The notes: a model not told the origin generated them from the letters alone. A stretch of 64,000 nucleotides of DNA from Rhizobium sp. 9140 (GCF_900067135.1 NZ_FJUR01000001.1:1057501-1121500), one strand, 5' to 3'. Counted from the stretch's first letter, positions 25,397 to 34,374 are shown. Translations and numbers: made by a program.

Positions 25397-26458
25397 ATGA
25401 AGATGAACAGGCTCGCCGAGCAGGTCCGCAAGACGGGTTCCGTGCCATTGTCGTGGGCAGGATCGACGATGGCCATGGATTACCTCAATATCGGTGATGC
25501 CCTGAGCCCGGTCATGGTGGCGCTCCTCAGCGGAAAGCCGGTCCATCGGGTTCCCTCCCGCTCGAAGACGATGCGCATGGCTTGCGTCGGCACGATCGCG
25601 CATGGCTTTGCCGGTGGAGAGGTCTGGTTCTGGGGCACGGGATCATCGCGTTGGACCAATCCGTCGGCGGCGAAGGATGATTTGATCCCGTTTGTGCCTT
25701 CCGAAGACTCAACGTTCCATGTCACGGCGACGCGGGGTCCCTTGTCCGAGGCTCTGACCACCGGCGCGGCCGAGGGCACGGTCGGCGTCTATGGCGATCC
25801 CGTCTGGCTGCTGCCGCGCTTCTATGCGCCGCCCGTCGAAAAGACCTGGAAGCTCGGCGTCATCGTCCACCTGTCGGAACTCGCCGATCGCGATCCGGAA
25901 GCGCATATAAAGGAAACGCTGCTGCGGTACAGGATTCCGGAAGCGTTCGCCCCGCATGTCCGCCTCATCAACACGGTCACGTCTATCGACATGAATTCCA
26001 TGAAGGCACGGATCGACGACATTCTGGCCTGCGAGCGCATCGTCTCCACCAGCCTGCACGGCATGGTCTTTGCCGAAAGCTATAATATTCCCTGCCTGCA
26101 TTTCACGACGCATGGTCCGGCGAAGGGGCTGCAGACACGAGAACTCGACGAGACCTGCGACCTCGATCCCAGGGTTATCGATCTTTATCGTGGTCTCGGC
26201 CTCACGGAGCTGCCAGTCTATGCCTTGCCGCATGCCGAGCCGACCGATTGGGAGGATCTCATCTCTGCCATCGACCGTGCCTGGACGCCGAAGGCGTTTG
26301 ATGCGGAAGCGTTGATCGCAGCTTTCCCGCTCGATGTCGCGCCGCTGGAAGCCCGTCCGGGCGAAACCATCTGGGAGCACCCGGTGCTTCAGGGGCTGGT
26401 GCTGCAGCACGACGTGAAGGAGCTTAACCTCGCCGACAGGCTGCGCAACAAGGCCTGA
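25397..26458 (+). CDS. Polysaccharide pyruvyl transferase family protein (paralogue 1)
   Basis: 353 residues with a GAGGAAG ribosome site. Shared landmarks with the genes at 32046 and 33160 are: NIGDALSPV near residue 30, ACVGTIAHGF with WFWGTGSS, VGVYGDPVWLLPR, LGVIVHLSELADR, and IVSTSLHGMVFAESYNIPC. The SLHG block is the hallmark of the family that includes ExoV, which moves pyruvate from phosphoenolpyruvate onto a sugar as a ketal. Near glycosyltransferase and capsule-export genes, it probably decorates the capsule. It lies on the left side of the minus-strand capsule genes, 5.6 kb from its paralogues, and converges on the gene at 26491. Confidence 0.82.
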   Translation: MKMNRLAEQVRKTGSVPLSWAGSTMAMDYLNIGDALSPVMVALLSGKPVHRVPSRSKTMRMACVGTIAHGFAGGEVWFWGTGSSRWTNPSAAKDDLIPFVPSEDSTFHVTATRGPLSEALTTGAAEGTVGVYGDPVWLLPRFYAPPVEKTWKLGVIVHLSELADRDPEAHIKETLLRYRIPEAFAPHVRLINTVTSIDMNSMKARIDDILACERIVSTSLHGMVFAESYNIPCLHFTTHGPAKGLQTRELDETCDLDPRVIDLYRGLGLTELPVYALPHAEPTDWEDLISAIDRAWTPKAFDAEALIAAFPLDVAPLEARPGETIWEHPVLQGLVLQHDVKELNLADRLRNKA

Positions 26459-26490
26459 GCGCGCAAGCGCTCGGCACCGCGACGCCTGCG

Positions 26491-27165
26491 TCAGCGCCCC
26501 TTGCTGGTCTCGATCAGTGTCAGAACAAGCGCGGACAGCAGCGCGAGCGGCGGGGTCGGTGCCGTCTGGGGCTTGGAGCTCTGCGCCGGCGACAGCCCGA
26601 CCTTGCCCACCGGCTGATCGTTGGCATTGATGCCGCTATTGCCGAGCGTCCACCAGCCATCCCGCAGGATGCGCTCCAGAATGAACGTGGTCACATCGAG
26701 CGAGCGGGACGGGGAGCCCGGCGGCAGGATGTCGGCGGCTGTCGGATTGCGCTCGGTCATCACGGAATAATAGATCCGCTTCAGATCGTCATCGATATCG
26801 TCGGAGCCTTCGATCGCCGTATTGACCTTCTGGCGCAGGCGCCGCAGATCGGCCACCGTCACGGGTTCTCCGCCCGCGACCTTCAACACTTCGTTCGCGA
26901 AGGCTTCTGGATCGGCATTGGCCGAGGAGAGAAGGTCGCCGAGGGGAGAGCCGGGGGTGGCTTGGCGATTGCGGATGACCTTGGCGGCACCACGGATACC
27001 CTCGCGGAATGCCTCGCGACGAACGGTTTCCTCGGCGCTGTGCGCCGCATCGAGCGCTGCCGCCATATCAAGGAGAACGGCCGAGATCTCCGGGCTGGCA
27101 CCCGAAATTGCCGTCTCGCGCGCACGCGCCACGAGACCGTCCAGCCGAGCCTTTTCGTCACTCAT
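26491..27165 (-). CDS. Unknown protein in the capsule locus
   Basis: 224 residues. The N-terminal two thirds look helical and charged (MSDEKARLDGLVARARETA, AALDAAHSAEETVRREAF, DLRRLRQKVNTAIEG). A Pro/Gln/Ser linker then leads to a C-terminal hydrophobic stretch LALLSALVLTLI, a possible membrane anchor, ending SKGR. I recognise no domain. It is 32 bp downstream of a glycosyltransferase gene on the same strand, so probably in that operon, and may be a membrane-associated accessory of capsule synthesis. The role is unknown. Confidence 0.65.
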   Translation of the reverse strand: MSDEKARLDGLVARARETAISGASPEISAVLLDMAAALDAAHSAEETVRREAFREGIRGAAKVIRNRQATPGSPLGDLLSSANADPEAFANEVLKVAGGEPVTVADLRRLRQKVNTAIEGSDDIDDDLKRIYYSVMTERNPTAADILPPGSPSRSLDVTTFILERILRDGWWTLGNSGINANDQPVGKVGLSPAQSSKPQTAPTPPLALLSALVLTLIETSKGR

Positions 27166-27197
27166 CGCTGTTTTTCCGTATCGACTGCATCTAGGTG

Positions 27198-28517
27198 TTA
27201 CTTCAATGTGGTGTAGAGCGAATCGAGCCGCTCTGCATAGCGCTCCGGTGAAAACAATTTTGCCCGCTCGAGACCCTCGGCCTCGTAATACCGCATCAGT
27301 GCATCGTCATGGGCGACATTGCGAATGGCCTGCGCGATCGCATTGACGTCGTAGGGATCGACCACGATGGCGCTGTCGCCGGCAATTTCCGGATTGGCGC
27401 CTTCGCTGCCGGTGATGACGGCCGTTCCCAACTGCATGGCTTCGAGGATCGGCAGGCCGAAGCCTTCGTAGAGCGAGGGAAAGACGACGGAGCGGGCACA
27501 GCGGATCAACGACGTCAGAAGGCTCAGCGGCAGATATTCGAGACGCATGATCGAGGAGGAGCGCGTTATGTGACCCACCGTCGGGTCATAGACGTCCGTC
27601 TTCTTGCCGCCGCCGGGAACGCCGAGAAGCCGGAGGTCGTTGGCATTCTTCCACACCAGCTGGCCGACGATGACGAGGGGATAGCTGACCTGGCTCGCCA
27701 GATAGGCCTCGATAATCCGGCCGATGTTCTTCTTCGGTTCGATCGCGCCGAAGAACAGGAAGAACTTCTTGTGCTCCAGTCCGAAGATCGACGCAACCTC
27801 GTTGCGCACCTCGTCCTCGTCGCGGTTGAGGATATGGCTCGGCAGGTTGACCGCCTGGTAGGTGTTGGTCACCCGGCGTTCATCCACGCCGAGAAGTTCA
27901 ACGATATCGCGCTTTGAGACTTCCGAGACTGTAACGATGTGATCGGCCTTGTCGGCGATCTTTCGGACGGTCTTCAGGAACTCGCGCTTGTTGTCGAGCG
28001 TGGCATAGGGCAGGCGCAGCGGCACGAGGTCGTGGATCGTGTAGATGTTCGCCGCGTTCTTCAGCTTGATCGGCAGCGGATACGTCCAGTGGGCGATGTC
28101 GGCGGACTGGTCGTAACTCGTCTGCATGAACTGGCCGTAGGTGCGGAAGTGCCAGCGCGAAATCGTATAGAGATTGCGGAAGTTGAAGATGCGCTCGTGC
28201 TTGGGCAATCCGCCCGGCACATGCCGCGCGATGACCTTGCCGGTGATCGGCACCTGGCGCGACGTGGTGCCGAGCGGCGACGTCGCCAGCCGCTTGATGA
28301 CCTCCGTCGGTTTCAGCGCCCGCGTCGATGGGTCGAAGAACCCGACTTCCGAAAGCAGGGCATTCTTGCCGACCGAAGCGCGAACGCCGTAGAGAAGGTC
28401 GATGGGGTAGCCGAGTTCGGATAGATGGCCGCTGAGATTGCGGGCATAGGTGGCGATGCCCGTTCCCTTTTCCAGGGCCAGATTATAACCGTCGATCATC
28501 ACGCGGGGCTTGGTCAT
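27198..28517 (-). CDS. Glycosyltransferase, GT4 type
   Basis: 439 residues from the ATG at 28517, where the protein begins MTKPRVMIDGYNLALEKGTG. The N-terminal lobe has GTGIATYARNL for acceptor and nucleotide binding. The C-terminal lobe has FFLFFGAIEPKKNIGRIIEA and the EX7E motif in FPSLYEGFGLPILEAMQLG, then a Rossmann end with NPEIAGDSAIVVDP. It is a retaining GT-B enzyme that should add one sugar of the capsule repeat at the cytoplasmic membrane. Its donor sugar is unknown. It lies 120 bp downstream of the KpsC-like gene. Confidence 0.85.
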   Translation of the reverse strand: MTKPRVMIDGYNLALEKGTGIATYARNLSGHLSELGYPIDLLYGVRASVGKNALLSEVGFFDPSTRALKPTEVIKRLATSPLGTTSRQVPITGKVIARHVPGGLPKHERIFNFRNLYTISRWHFRTYGQFMQTSYDQSADIAHWTYPLPIKLKNAANIYTIHDLVPLRLPYATLDNKREFLKTVRKIADKADHIVTVSEVSKRDIVELLGVDERRVTNTYQAVNLPSHILNRDEDEVRNEVASIFGLEHKKFFLFFGAIEPKKNIGRIIEAYLASQVSYPLVIVGQLVWKNANDLRLLGVPGGGKKTDVYDPTVGHITRSSSIMRLEYLPLSLLTSLIRCARSVVFPSLYEGFGLPILEAMQLGTAVITGSEGANPEIAGDSAIVVDPYDVNAIAQAIRNVAHDDALMRYYEAEGLERAKLFSPERYAERLDSLYTTLK

Positions 28518-28637
28518 CGAATGCTTATCGTCCTGTCTTCGTCCCCTCGAATGCGGTGCGGGCGGCGAGCCCACATCTCGAGGGGGAGATGTGTCTGTAA
28601 GGATGGGAAGACCGCGTCCTGAAGCGAATTGCGTTGG

Positions 28638-29966
28638 TTATCTAGGCGATTGACCTTCCGGAAGCAACCGGAAGGGTGCATCGCTCTTTCGGTCCGGCCT
28701 TTCGTCGAAAGGATAAAGGAGACGTCCAATGGTGCGGAGGACGCGTTCGGGCCGCTCGCGAAAGAAGTCGATCGGGTAGTGCCGATAGTAATCTGCATCT
28801 TCGGCCGTTGCGACCTGTTTGACGGCAGCGGCGACGATCGGCGCCAGTGCGTGGCGCCAGCCGAGAACCCCGTAAGGCCCGGAGGCGTGCCACGAAGGGG
28901 GCTTCCGATAGGCGAAGGCCGGCGCGACAGGGCGGCGGAGATCGCCGATGACGGCCTCGAACGTCGTGTTCTTACCCGTCTCTGGCTCGAAATAGCGGGG
29001 ATACAGCAGATATGTCGCGGCGAACACCTGCTCGATGGTCAGGCGCCGCTGCCGGCGCGCCGATGTCTGCCGATCCTCCGTCAGACCCCATCCGGCATAG
29101 AAGGGCAGCCCGAGAACGGTGACGGGCAGCCCCCGCAGCAGCGCCTCGAACCCGGCAAGGGACGTGATGGCGTAGACATGGTCGATCGTCTCGAAGGCAC
29201 GGGACAGGGGGATGCGGTCTGTGAGGACCGTGCAGATGCGCGCGAGTTCGGAAAGGTCTGCGGACGAGCTTCGAACACCACTCAGCACGTCGGGGTGCGG
29301 CTTGTAGATGACCTCGGCATCCGGGTTTTCGGCAACGGCCTGCCGCACCATGTTGTCGTTGGTCACGGGCCGCGGGCAGCCGAAACGGATCGATGCATCG
29401 CCATCCACCTGGCCCAGCGCCAGCACCCGTCGCTTGCGCTTGGGTCCGTATGGCAAGGCGACCTCACGCAAGGGGGCGTTGTACTTGCTGATTCCCGTCG
29501 AGAGAAGCAGCGCCATCCCCTGACGCGCCCGCTCCATCAACAGGGGATCTCCCTCGAAGTCGTGATGTTGCAGGATGTCTTCGAGATCGGAGGCGGTCCG
29601 GCTGTCGAAATAGGCTGTCTGCCTGTCCACGATCAGGGATAGCGGCGGCGTGCGGCCGGCATGCGGAACGGCCGAACGGATGAAGCCATCCTCCACGACA
29701 TGGACGGGGATTGCGTTGCGACGTGCGAATGCCCGGGCCGTTTCCGGCAGGTTCAGGCTCCAGACGAAAATCTCGGGCGAGGCTGTGAGATCGATCCGGT
29801 CCAGCCAATCCTTCCGAAGCTGCGTTTCGCTCAGAAAGAAGGGAACGAAAACGAAGGTCCGCTCCGGAAAATAGCGGCGAAGCACCTCTCGCTTCCAGGC
29901 CTGCATATGAAAGGCATAGGTGAGGACCGGCAGTCTTTCGGTTTGTGGATCTACGGCGGGTCTCAT
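28638..29966 (-). CDS. Capsule biosynthesis protein, single-domain KpsC/KpsS type
   Basis: 442 residues from the ATG at 29966, which overlaps the stop of the ABC ATPase gene (ATGA). Key blocks are: HVVEDGFIRSAVPHAGRTPP then LSLIVDRQTAYFD, VIYKPHPDVLSG, and GLPFYAGWGLTEDRQT. These match one of the two halves of KpsC, the beta-Kdo transferase that builds the lipid-linked Kdo linker of group 2 capsules. E. coli KpsC has about 675 residues in two such domains; this protein has one. It may add one linker Kdo or work with a separate partner. The frame is open upstream, but that overlaps the ATPase. Confidence 0.8.
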   Translation of the reverse strand: MRPAVDPQTERLPVLTYAFHMQAWKREVLRRYFPERTFVFVPFFLSETQLRKDWLDRIDLTASPEIFVWSLNLPETARAFARRNAIPVHVVEDGFIRSAVPHAGRTPPLSLIVDRQTAYFDSRTASDLEDILQHHDFEGDPLLMERARQGMALLLSTGISKYNAPLREVALPYGPKRKRRVLALGQVDGDASIRFGCPRPVTNDNMVRQAVAENPDAEVIYKPHPDVLSGVRSSSADLSELARICTVLTDRIPLSRAFETIDHVYAITSLAGFEALLRGLPVTVLGLPFYAGWGLTEDRQTSARRQRRLTIEQVFAATYLLYPRYFEPETGKNTTFEAVIGDLRRPVAPAFAYRKPPSWHASGPYGVLGWRHALAPIVAAAVKQVATAEDADYYRHYPIDFFRERPERVLRTIGRLLYPFDERPDRKSDAPFRLLPEGQSPR

Positions 29967-30688
29967 CCCGGATTGATCACAGATGTGTCGTCGCTGTTCT
30001 CGTCGATGCCATCGATATCGCCGGCGCCGAACTTCAGGCGATCCTCGCCGATGGCGGCAATGGCATCGTCGGCGCTGTCCATCTGCGTGATTTTCATGCG
30101 GTCTATGGTGAAGAATTCGTTGCAATAACGGCGTACCAGGACCGCTGACGACGTAAAGATCAGGAAGCCTGACGTCTGCATCCTCTCCTCGACCAGTTCT
30201 ACGCACCGCTCGCGAAACGCACCACGGCCACCCAGTAGCGTCTCATCGACGATGTAAGTTTCGAATGGAATTGCATAGGCCGAGGTGAACAGCAGGCGCG
30301 TGCGTTCGTCGCGATTGAGCAGTTTCATCGGCTTGTCGATCGCCTTGCCCACCTCGGCAAAATCGATCACGAAACGGATGATCGGCAGGGGGTCGAAACC
30401 GAACACGCGGCAAAGAAAGGCGAGGTTTTCCCGTCCCGTCAGGGCATTGTTGAACACACCGCCTCCAGCGACCGGAAAGGAAACGAGAGATTCTCGCCGC
30501 ACGCTGCCCATATCGGGACGAAGCTTGCCTGTGGTCAGCTGCACGGTTGTCGTCTTTCCGCCGCCGGGCGGAGACAGGATTCCGGTGATCTTGTCGCCGG
30601 GGAACAGAGCGCTGGCATCGTCCAGCACCTTCGTCTTCTCGTTCTTCTGACGAAGCGTCTTGTGCACATTGGTAAAGGTAACGCTCAC
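29963..30688 (-). CDS. KpsT/CtrD-like capsule-export ABC ATPase with degenerate motifs
   Basis: 241 residues from a GTG at 30688 that overlaps the upstream stop codon by 4 bp. KpsT hallmarks are visible (FPVAGGGVFNNALTGRENLAF, then a spacer ending KPMKLL). Walker A reads SPPGGGKTT (39-47), retaining Lys45, and Walker B ends YIVDE (Asp148, Glu149). The ABC signature, normally SSGM or SGGQ, reads NRDE (125-128). The switch His, expected in a V-S-H-S context, is missing: the segment reads IFTSSAVLVRRYC. It should energise capsule export with the KpsM-like permease, which lies 6.3 kb away on the other strand. The losses raise doubt about normal ATP turnover. Confidence 0.78.
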   Translation of the reverse strand: MSVTFTNVHKTLRQKNEKTKVLDDASALFPGDKITGILSPPGGGKTTTVQLTTGKLRPDMGSVRRESLVSFPVAGGGVFNNALTGRENLAFLCRVFGFDPLPIIRFVIDFAEVGKAIDKPMKLLNRDERTRLLFTSAYAIPFETYIVDETLLGGRGAFRERCVELVEERMQTSGFLIFTSSAVLVRRYCNEFFTIDRMKITQMDSADDAIAAIGEDRLKFGAGDIDGIDENSDDTSVINPG

Positions 30689-31866
30689 GCCTGGCCTTCC
30701 GTCTCGTTTGTTGTGCCTTGCCCGCTTCGGGCAAGGATCTCGCGCATCCATCCCAAACCGTCGATCGGGTTGAGAAAGACAGTATCCGAAGGCGCAATCT
30801 CGTGAAACACGGGAATGTCCGAGACGATGGCGGGAACGCCGAGCGCTCCCGCTTCAAGAAGAGGAATGCCGAGCCCTTCGGCAAAGGAGGGAAAAAGCAG
30901 AGCTCTCGCGCCCTTGAGCAGCAACTGAACCTCGTGATCGCCGAGACCGCCGAACTCCAGCACATGTTCCCGAATGACGGGCGACCGTTCCAGCATGTCG
31001 ATGACGTTCTCGTTTTCCCATCCGCGCTTGCCGATGATGCAAAGGCGCGGGATCTGTTGTCGATCCGCCATCATGCGCCAGATCTCCAGCAGCAGAAGAT
31101 GGTTTTTTCTGGGTTCGATGGTGCCGAGCGTCACGAAATAGGGGCTGGAATCCTCGATGACGGCGCGAACGGCAGGGGCGACCGGCGCTGAAGCCGGGGC
31201 ACCGAATGTCAGAGTGGGAATGATCACCTCCGTGCCCGACAGCCTCATGCCCTGCGCGGCGGCATAGGCCTGCATGCGCAGAGCCGTATCCTTCGAGTTT
31301 GCGACGACCTGAACCGGTGCATCGAAAAGTTCATCGAGATAGGCGGTGAATTGCTTATAGGTCTGCGGCCTCTGATACTCCGGAAAATCGATCGGAATGA
31401 GATCGTGAATATAGACGACCCGCTTCATCTCGGCCGTCGGATCGAGCCGCTTCATGCCGCCCTTCACCTTGCCCAGGCCGGAATGGGAGGCAACGACATA
31501 GGTGGTCTGCCGATTGATGATCGAGCCGGGCAGGCGATGTGCCCTGCGATCGACGAAGGGCGTGACCGAGAGCCGCCAGTCGGTGCTTTTCTCCAGTCGT
31601 TTGCCAGGGCTGCCATTCCAGGCGGCATCGAGATGGCTGAGGACGGCACGGCCGAGGGAATGCTTGAGCCGGCAGACGCCGTGGATGCCTGCATGCAGAA
31701 AATGGCAGTTGGTGCCGAAGCGGGCGACAAGATCGAGGCCGATGGCGAGGTCTATGCGATCGACGCCGGTGCCGAACGGCTTGTGGCGACTGCGCACCAG
31801 TCGCGAAAGATCGAAAAGCACGCTCGGCGTCTCAATCGTCAGCGGCGTCATGGAAAGGCGATACAT
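30685..31866 (-). CDS. Glycosyltransferase, GT4 type
   Basis: 393 residues from the ATG at 31866; an ATG at 31851 is an alternative, and neither has a clear ribosome site. The N-terminal lobe carries GTGVDRIDLAIGL. The C-terminal lobe has SSPYFVTLGTIEPRKNHLLL, CIIGKRGWENENV, and the EX7E motif in LLFPSFAEGLGIPLLEAGALG. It is the first gene of the minus-strand capsule operon, coupled by a GTGA overlap to the ATPase gene. It probably adds a sugar during capsule assembly on the cytoplasmic face; donor and acceptor are unknown. Confidence 0.84.
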   Translation of the reverse strand: MYRLSMTPLTIETPSVLFDLSRLVRSRHKPFGTGVDRIDLAIGLDLVARFGTNCHFLHAGIHGVCRLKHSLGRAVLSHLDAAWNGSPGKRLEKSTDWRLSVTPFVDRRAHRLPGSIINRQTTYVVASHSGLGKVKGGMKRLDPTAEMKRVVYIHDLIPIDFPEYQRPQTYKQFTAYLDELFDAPVQVVANSKDTALRMQAYAAAQGMRLSGTEVIIPTLTFGAPASAPVAPAVRAVIEDSSPYFVTLGTIEPRKNHLLLLEIWRMMADRQQIPRLCIIGKRGWENENVIDMLERSPVIREHVLEFGGLGDHEVQLLLKGARALLFPSFAEGLGIPLLEAGALGVPAIVSDIPVFHEIAPSDTVFLNPIDGLGWMREILARSGQGTTNETEGQA

Positions 31867-32045
31867 GAAAACTCGTCAGGCGTTGCGGCTGCGCGCTGCA
31901 GGTCACGCAAAGCCGGTAGGAAAAACGCGGGATCGTCCCGCAAGGATAGGCTTACTCGCGCCACTTTCGCACACTATTCGCCTATGGTATACGCTCGGCC
32001 AAAGGGCCAAGGCGATACCGGGCGGCCGGTAAGCCCATTTCAGTA
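31867..32045. promoter_or_regulatory. Divergent promoter region of the two capsule operon arms
   Basis: 179 bp between the minus-strand glycosyltransferase operon and the plus-strand pyruvyl-transferase/export arm. The right part (about 31975-32000) has CTATGGTATACG, a plausible -10 for the plus arm. No firm operator was seen. Confidence 0.45.
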
Positions 32046-33158
32046 ATGCCGCGATGGTGGAATTTGTCTCAAAAACTCATTGATATTGTTAAATCGGAGG
32101 GCACCATTCCGCTCTCCTGGGTGACCACGACGGGTAAGGAATCCTATCTCAACCTTGGTGACGCCCTGTCCGCCGTTATTGTTTCGATGATGTCGGGCCT
32201 GCCGGTGCATCACATGGCTGCCAAGTCCCAGGCCACGCGGCTGGCGGCGGTCGGCACGATCGGGCACATGTTTGCGGGCGGCGACGTTTCGTTCTGGGGA
32301 ACAGGCACGTCGCCGAACCTCAATCCGCATCAAGGCGACAAGCCGAAGATCGCCTATCAGACGCCGGCAGACACCCGGATCACCACCTATGCGACGCGCG
32401 GTCCGTTCAGTCGACGCCTGTTGGCGCCCGACGCACAAGAGGCCGGCGTGTTCGGCGATCCGCTCTGGCTGCTGCCGCGGTTTCACACCGCACCGGTCGA
32501 AAAGACCTGCGAACTCGGCGTTATTCTGCATCTGTCCGAACTGGAAGATCGCGCTTACGAAGCACACCCCAAGCCGGAATCGTTGCGCCACCATGTCTCG
32601 GACGCCGACCGGTCGAGCGTGCGCCTGATCAATACGGTCACCCCGATTTCTGTTGGCGCGCTGCGGGAGCGGCTCGACGAGATTCTTTCCTGCAAGCGTA
32701 TCGTCTCTACCAGCCTTCACGGCATGGTCTTTGCCGAATCCTACGGCATTCCCTGTCTTTACTTTTCACCCCGCGCTGCACAGGCAGGTCCGGGGAAGAT
32801 CGACCTGATGGAAGAGGAGGGGCTCGATCTTCGCTTTGTCGATCTCTACCAGGGCATCGGCCAGAAAAGTCTCGATGTCTGGTACCAGCCCCGCCGCACG
32901 GCGACGGACTGGGGCGTGCTGATCCGGGCGATCGACGACATCTGGTACCAGAAGACGTTTACCGGAGAGGATCTGATCGATGCCTTCCCCTTGCCGGGGA
33001 CGATGCTCGACAAGGGTCCGACCGGCAGCGCCTTCGATCACCCTCTCATTGCTTCGCTTCCCATGGAGCGCCATCGGCCGCCAACCGAAGGTGCACCGCC
33101 ATCGCGCGGCTGGCTTTCGAAACTGGCGGCGCATGCCCGTGGCCTGAGCGGAGTTTGA
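32046..33158 (+). CDS. Polysaccharide pyruvyl transferase family protein (paralogue 2)
   Basis: 370 residues. It shares with paralogue 1: NLGDALSAVIVSMMSGLPVH, AAVGTIGHMF with SFWGTGTS, AGVFGDPLWLLPRF, LGVILHLSELEDR, and IVSTSLHGMVFAESYGIPC. An added C-terminal tail of about 30 residues is Pro-rich and basic. It is probably a PEP-dependent pyruvyl (ketal) transferase acting on the capsule repeat in the cytoplasm. The next gene, paralogue 3, starts 1 bp after its stop, so the two are cotranscribed. Confidence 0.82.
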   Translation: MPRWWNLSQKLIDIVKSEGTIPLSWVTTTGKESYLNLGDALSAVIVSMMSGLPVHHMAAKSQATRLAAVGTIGHMFAGGDVSFWGTGTSPNLNPHQGDKPKIAYQTPADTRITTYATRGPFSRRLLAPDAQEAGVFGDPLWLLPRFHTAPVEKTCELGVILHLSELEDRAYEAHPKPESLRHHVSDADRSSVRLINTVTPISVGALRERLDEILSCKRIVSTSLHGMVFAESYGIPCLYFSPRAAQAGPGKIDLMEEEGLDLRFVDLYQGIGQKSLDVWYQPRRTATDWGVLIRAIDDIWYQKTFTGEDLIDAFPLPGTMLDKGPTGSAFDHPLIASLPMERHRPPTEGAPPSRGWLSKLAAHARGLSGV

Positions 33159-33159
33159 C

Positions 33160-34215
33160 GTGCCTTTAAAAGCAGCCAAAAGACTTTTCCGTCGTTCCGT
33201 CTCTGCCGACAGATCGGCAGCCTCCGGTGCCTTGGTGACAAGCGACCGGGGTGCGGCCGAAGCCGTACGTCTCTCCTGGGTCTGGACGACCGACCGGCAT
33301 CCCGACGCCAATCTGGGCGATGCCCTGAGCGCAGTGGTCGTTTCCGTGATGTCCGGCCTCCGGATCGAGCCGGCAGCCTTTGACCAACCGAGAGAGAGAC
33401 TGGCAGCCGTCGGCACCATCGGGCATGCCCAGCAGGGTGCGCGCGTGCATCTATGGGGCACCGGGTTCGACCTCAATCGCGGGCCATCCGGCGCCCTCTC
33501 GCCTTACGCTGTGCCCCCGGAAACGGAACTCGTCGTGCACGCGGTTCGCGGACGGCAAACGGCCACCGGTCTGCGGGCTCTGGGTCTGGATGTCCCCGAT
33601 GTCTTCGGCGATCCCGTCTGGTTCCTGCCGCGCATTTTCCCCTTTCCCGACCTTGAGAAGCGCTTCGAACTGGGCGTGATCGTCCATATCTCCGAGCTTG
33701 ACGAGGCGACAGCGGCGGCAACCGTCAAGGCGCAGCTGGCCCGATATGCCATTCCGCCGGAACTGGCGGACGACATTACGATCATCAACACATACACGGA
33801 TGCGACCATGGAGGGTTTCGAGCGGAAGGTGCGTGAGATCGCCGCCTGCCGCCGGATTCTCTCCACCAGTCTTCACGGTTTGGTCATAGCTGAAACTTAC
33901 AACATCCCTTGCGCCTGGTTTTCGACCGGTCGCGGCGAGGCTGCGGCCTTACCTTTCGATGGCCCCCAGCCGATCGATCATCGTATGATCGACTTTTATG
34001 GCGGTGCCGATCGCGAGACCGTGCTGAGCTATCTGCAGCCATTGATGGAACCAACCGATTGGGCCGATGCCATCGGCTTCATCGATCGAAACTGGAAGGG
34101 ACTGACCTATACCGGAGAAGCGCTGTTCAAGGCATTTCCGCTTCGCAAGGCCGTAAAATTCAAGGATTCCGTGTGGACCCGTCCACCTGACATCCTGGAG
34201 TCCAACCGATACTGA
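33160..34215 (+). CDS. Polysaccharide pyruvyl transferase family protein (paralogue 3)
   Basis: 351 residues from a GTG start with CGGAG about 8 bases upstream. Landmarks: NLGDALSAVVVSVMSGLRIE, AAVGTIGHAQQGARVHLWGTG, PDVFGDPVWFLPRIF, LGVIVHISELDEA, and ILSTSLHGLVIAETYNIPC. It is more diverged from the other two (Leu for Met after SLHG, Thr for Ser in the AE-Y motif, and a different N-terminal extension of about 35 residues). It could modify a different sugar or position of the same polysaccharide, or be a non-catalytic paralogue. Confidence 0.8.
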   Translation: MPLKAAKRLFRRSVSADRSAASGALVTSDRGAAEAVRLSWVWTTDRHPDANLGDALSAVVVSVMSGLRIEPAAFDQPRERLAAVGTIGHAQQGARVHLWGTGFDLNRGPSGALSPYAVPPETELVVHAVRGRQTATGLRALGLDVPDVFGDPVWFLPRIFPFPDLEKRFELGVIVHISELDEATAAATVKAQLARYAIPPELADDITIINTYTDATMEGFERKVREIAACRRILSTSLHGLVIAETYNIPCAWFSTGRGEAAALPFDGPQPIDHRMIDFYGGADRETVLSYLQPLMEPTDWADAIGFIDRNWKGLTYTGEALFKAFPLRKAVKFKDSVWTRPPDILESNRY

Positions 34216-34374
34216 CCTCAGGGACTGTGCCCTTTTTGCAGAGGCCTGTTTGTTTTTATCTGGTGCGACCTTGAAGTCATTGTTTACCAGTTGGTGTTGA
34301 GATAACCAAAACGACACCGCTATTTCGGGGGAGCAGATCATCTTCGTCTGAAGGATCTGCGCTTGAGGGTGCCC

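Noticed and set aside
25397..34215. Assigning the pyruvyl transferases to succinoglycan (ExoV)
   Set aside because: No exo genes are present; the neighbours are Kps/Ctr-type capsule genes.
34216..34374. Inverted-repeat-like bases around ACCAGTTGGTGTTGAG upstream of the exporter gene
   Set aside because: The arms are short with several mismatches and are not repeated elsewhere in the locus.
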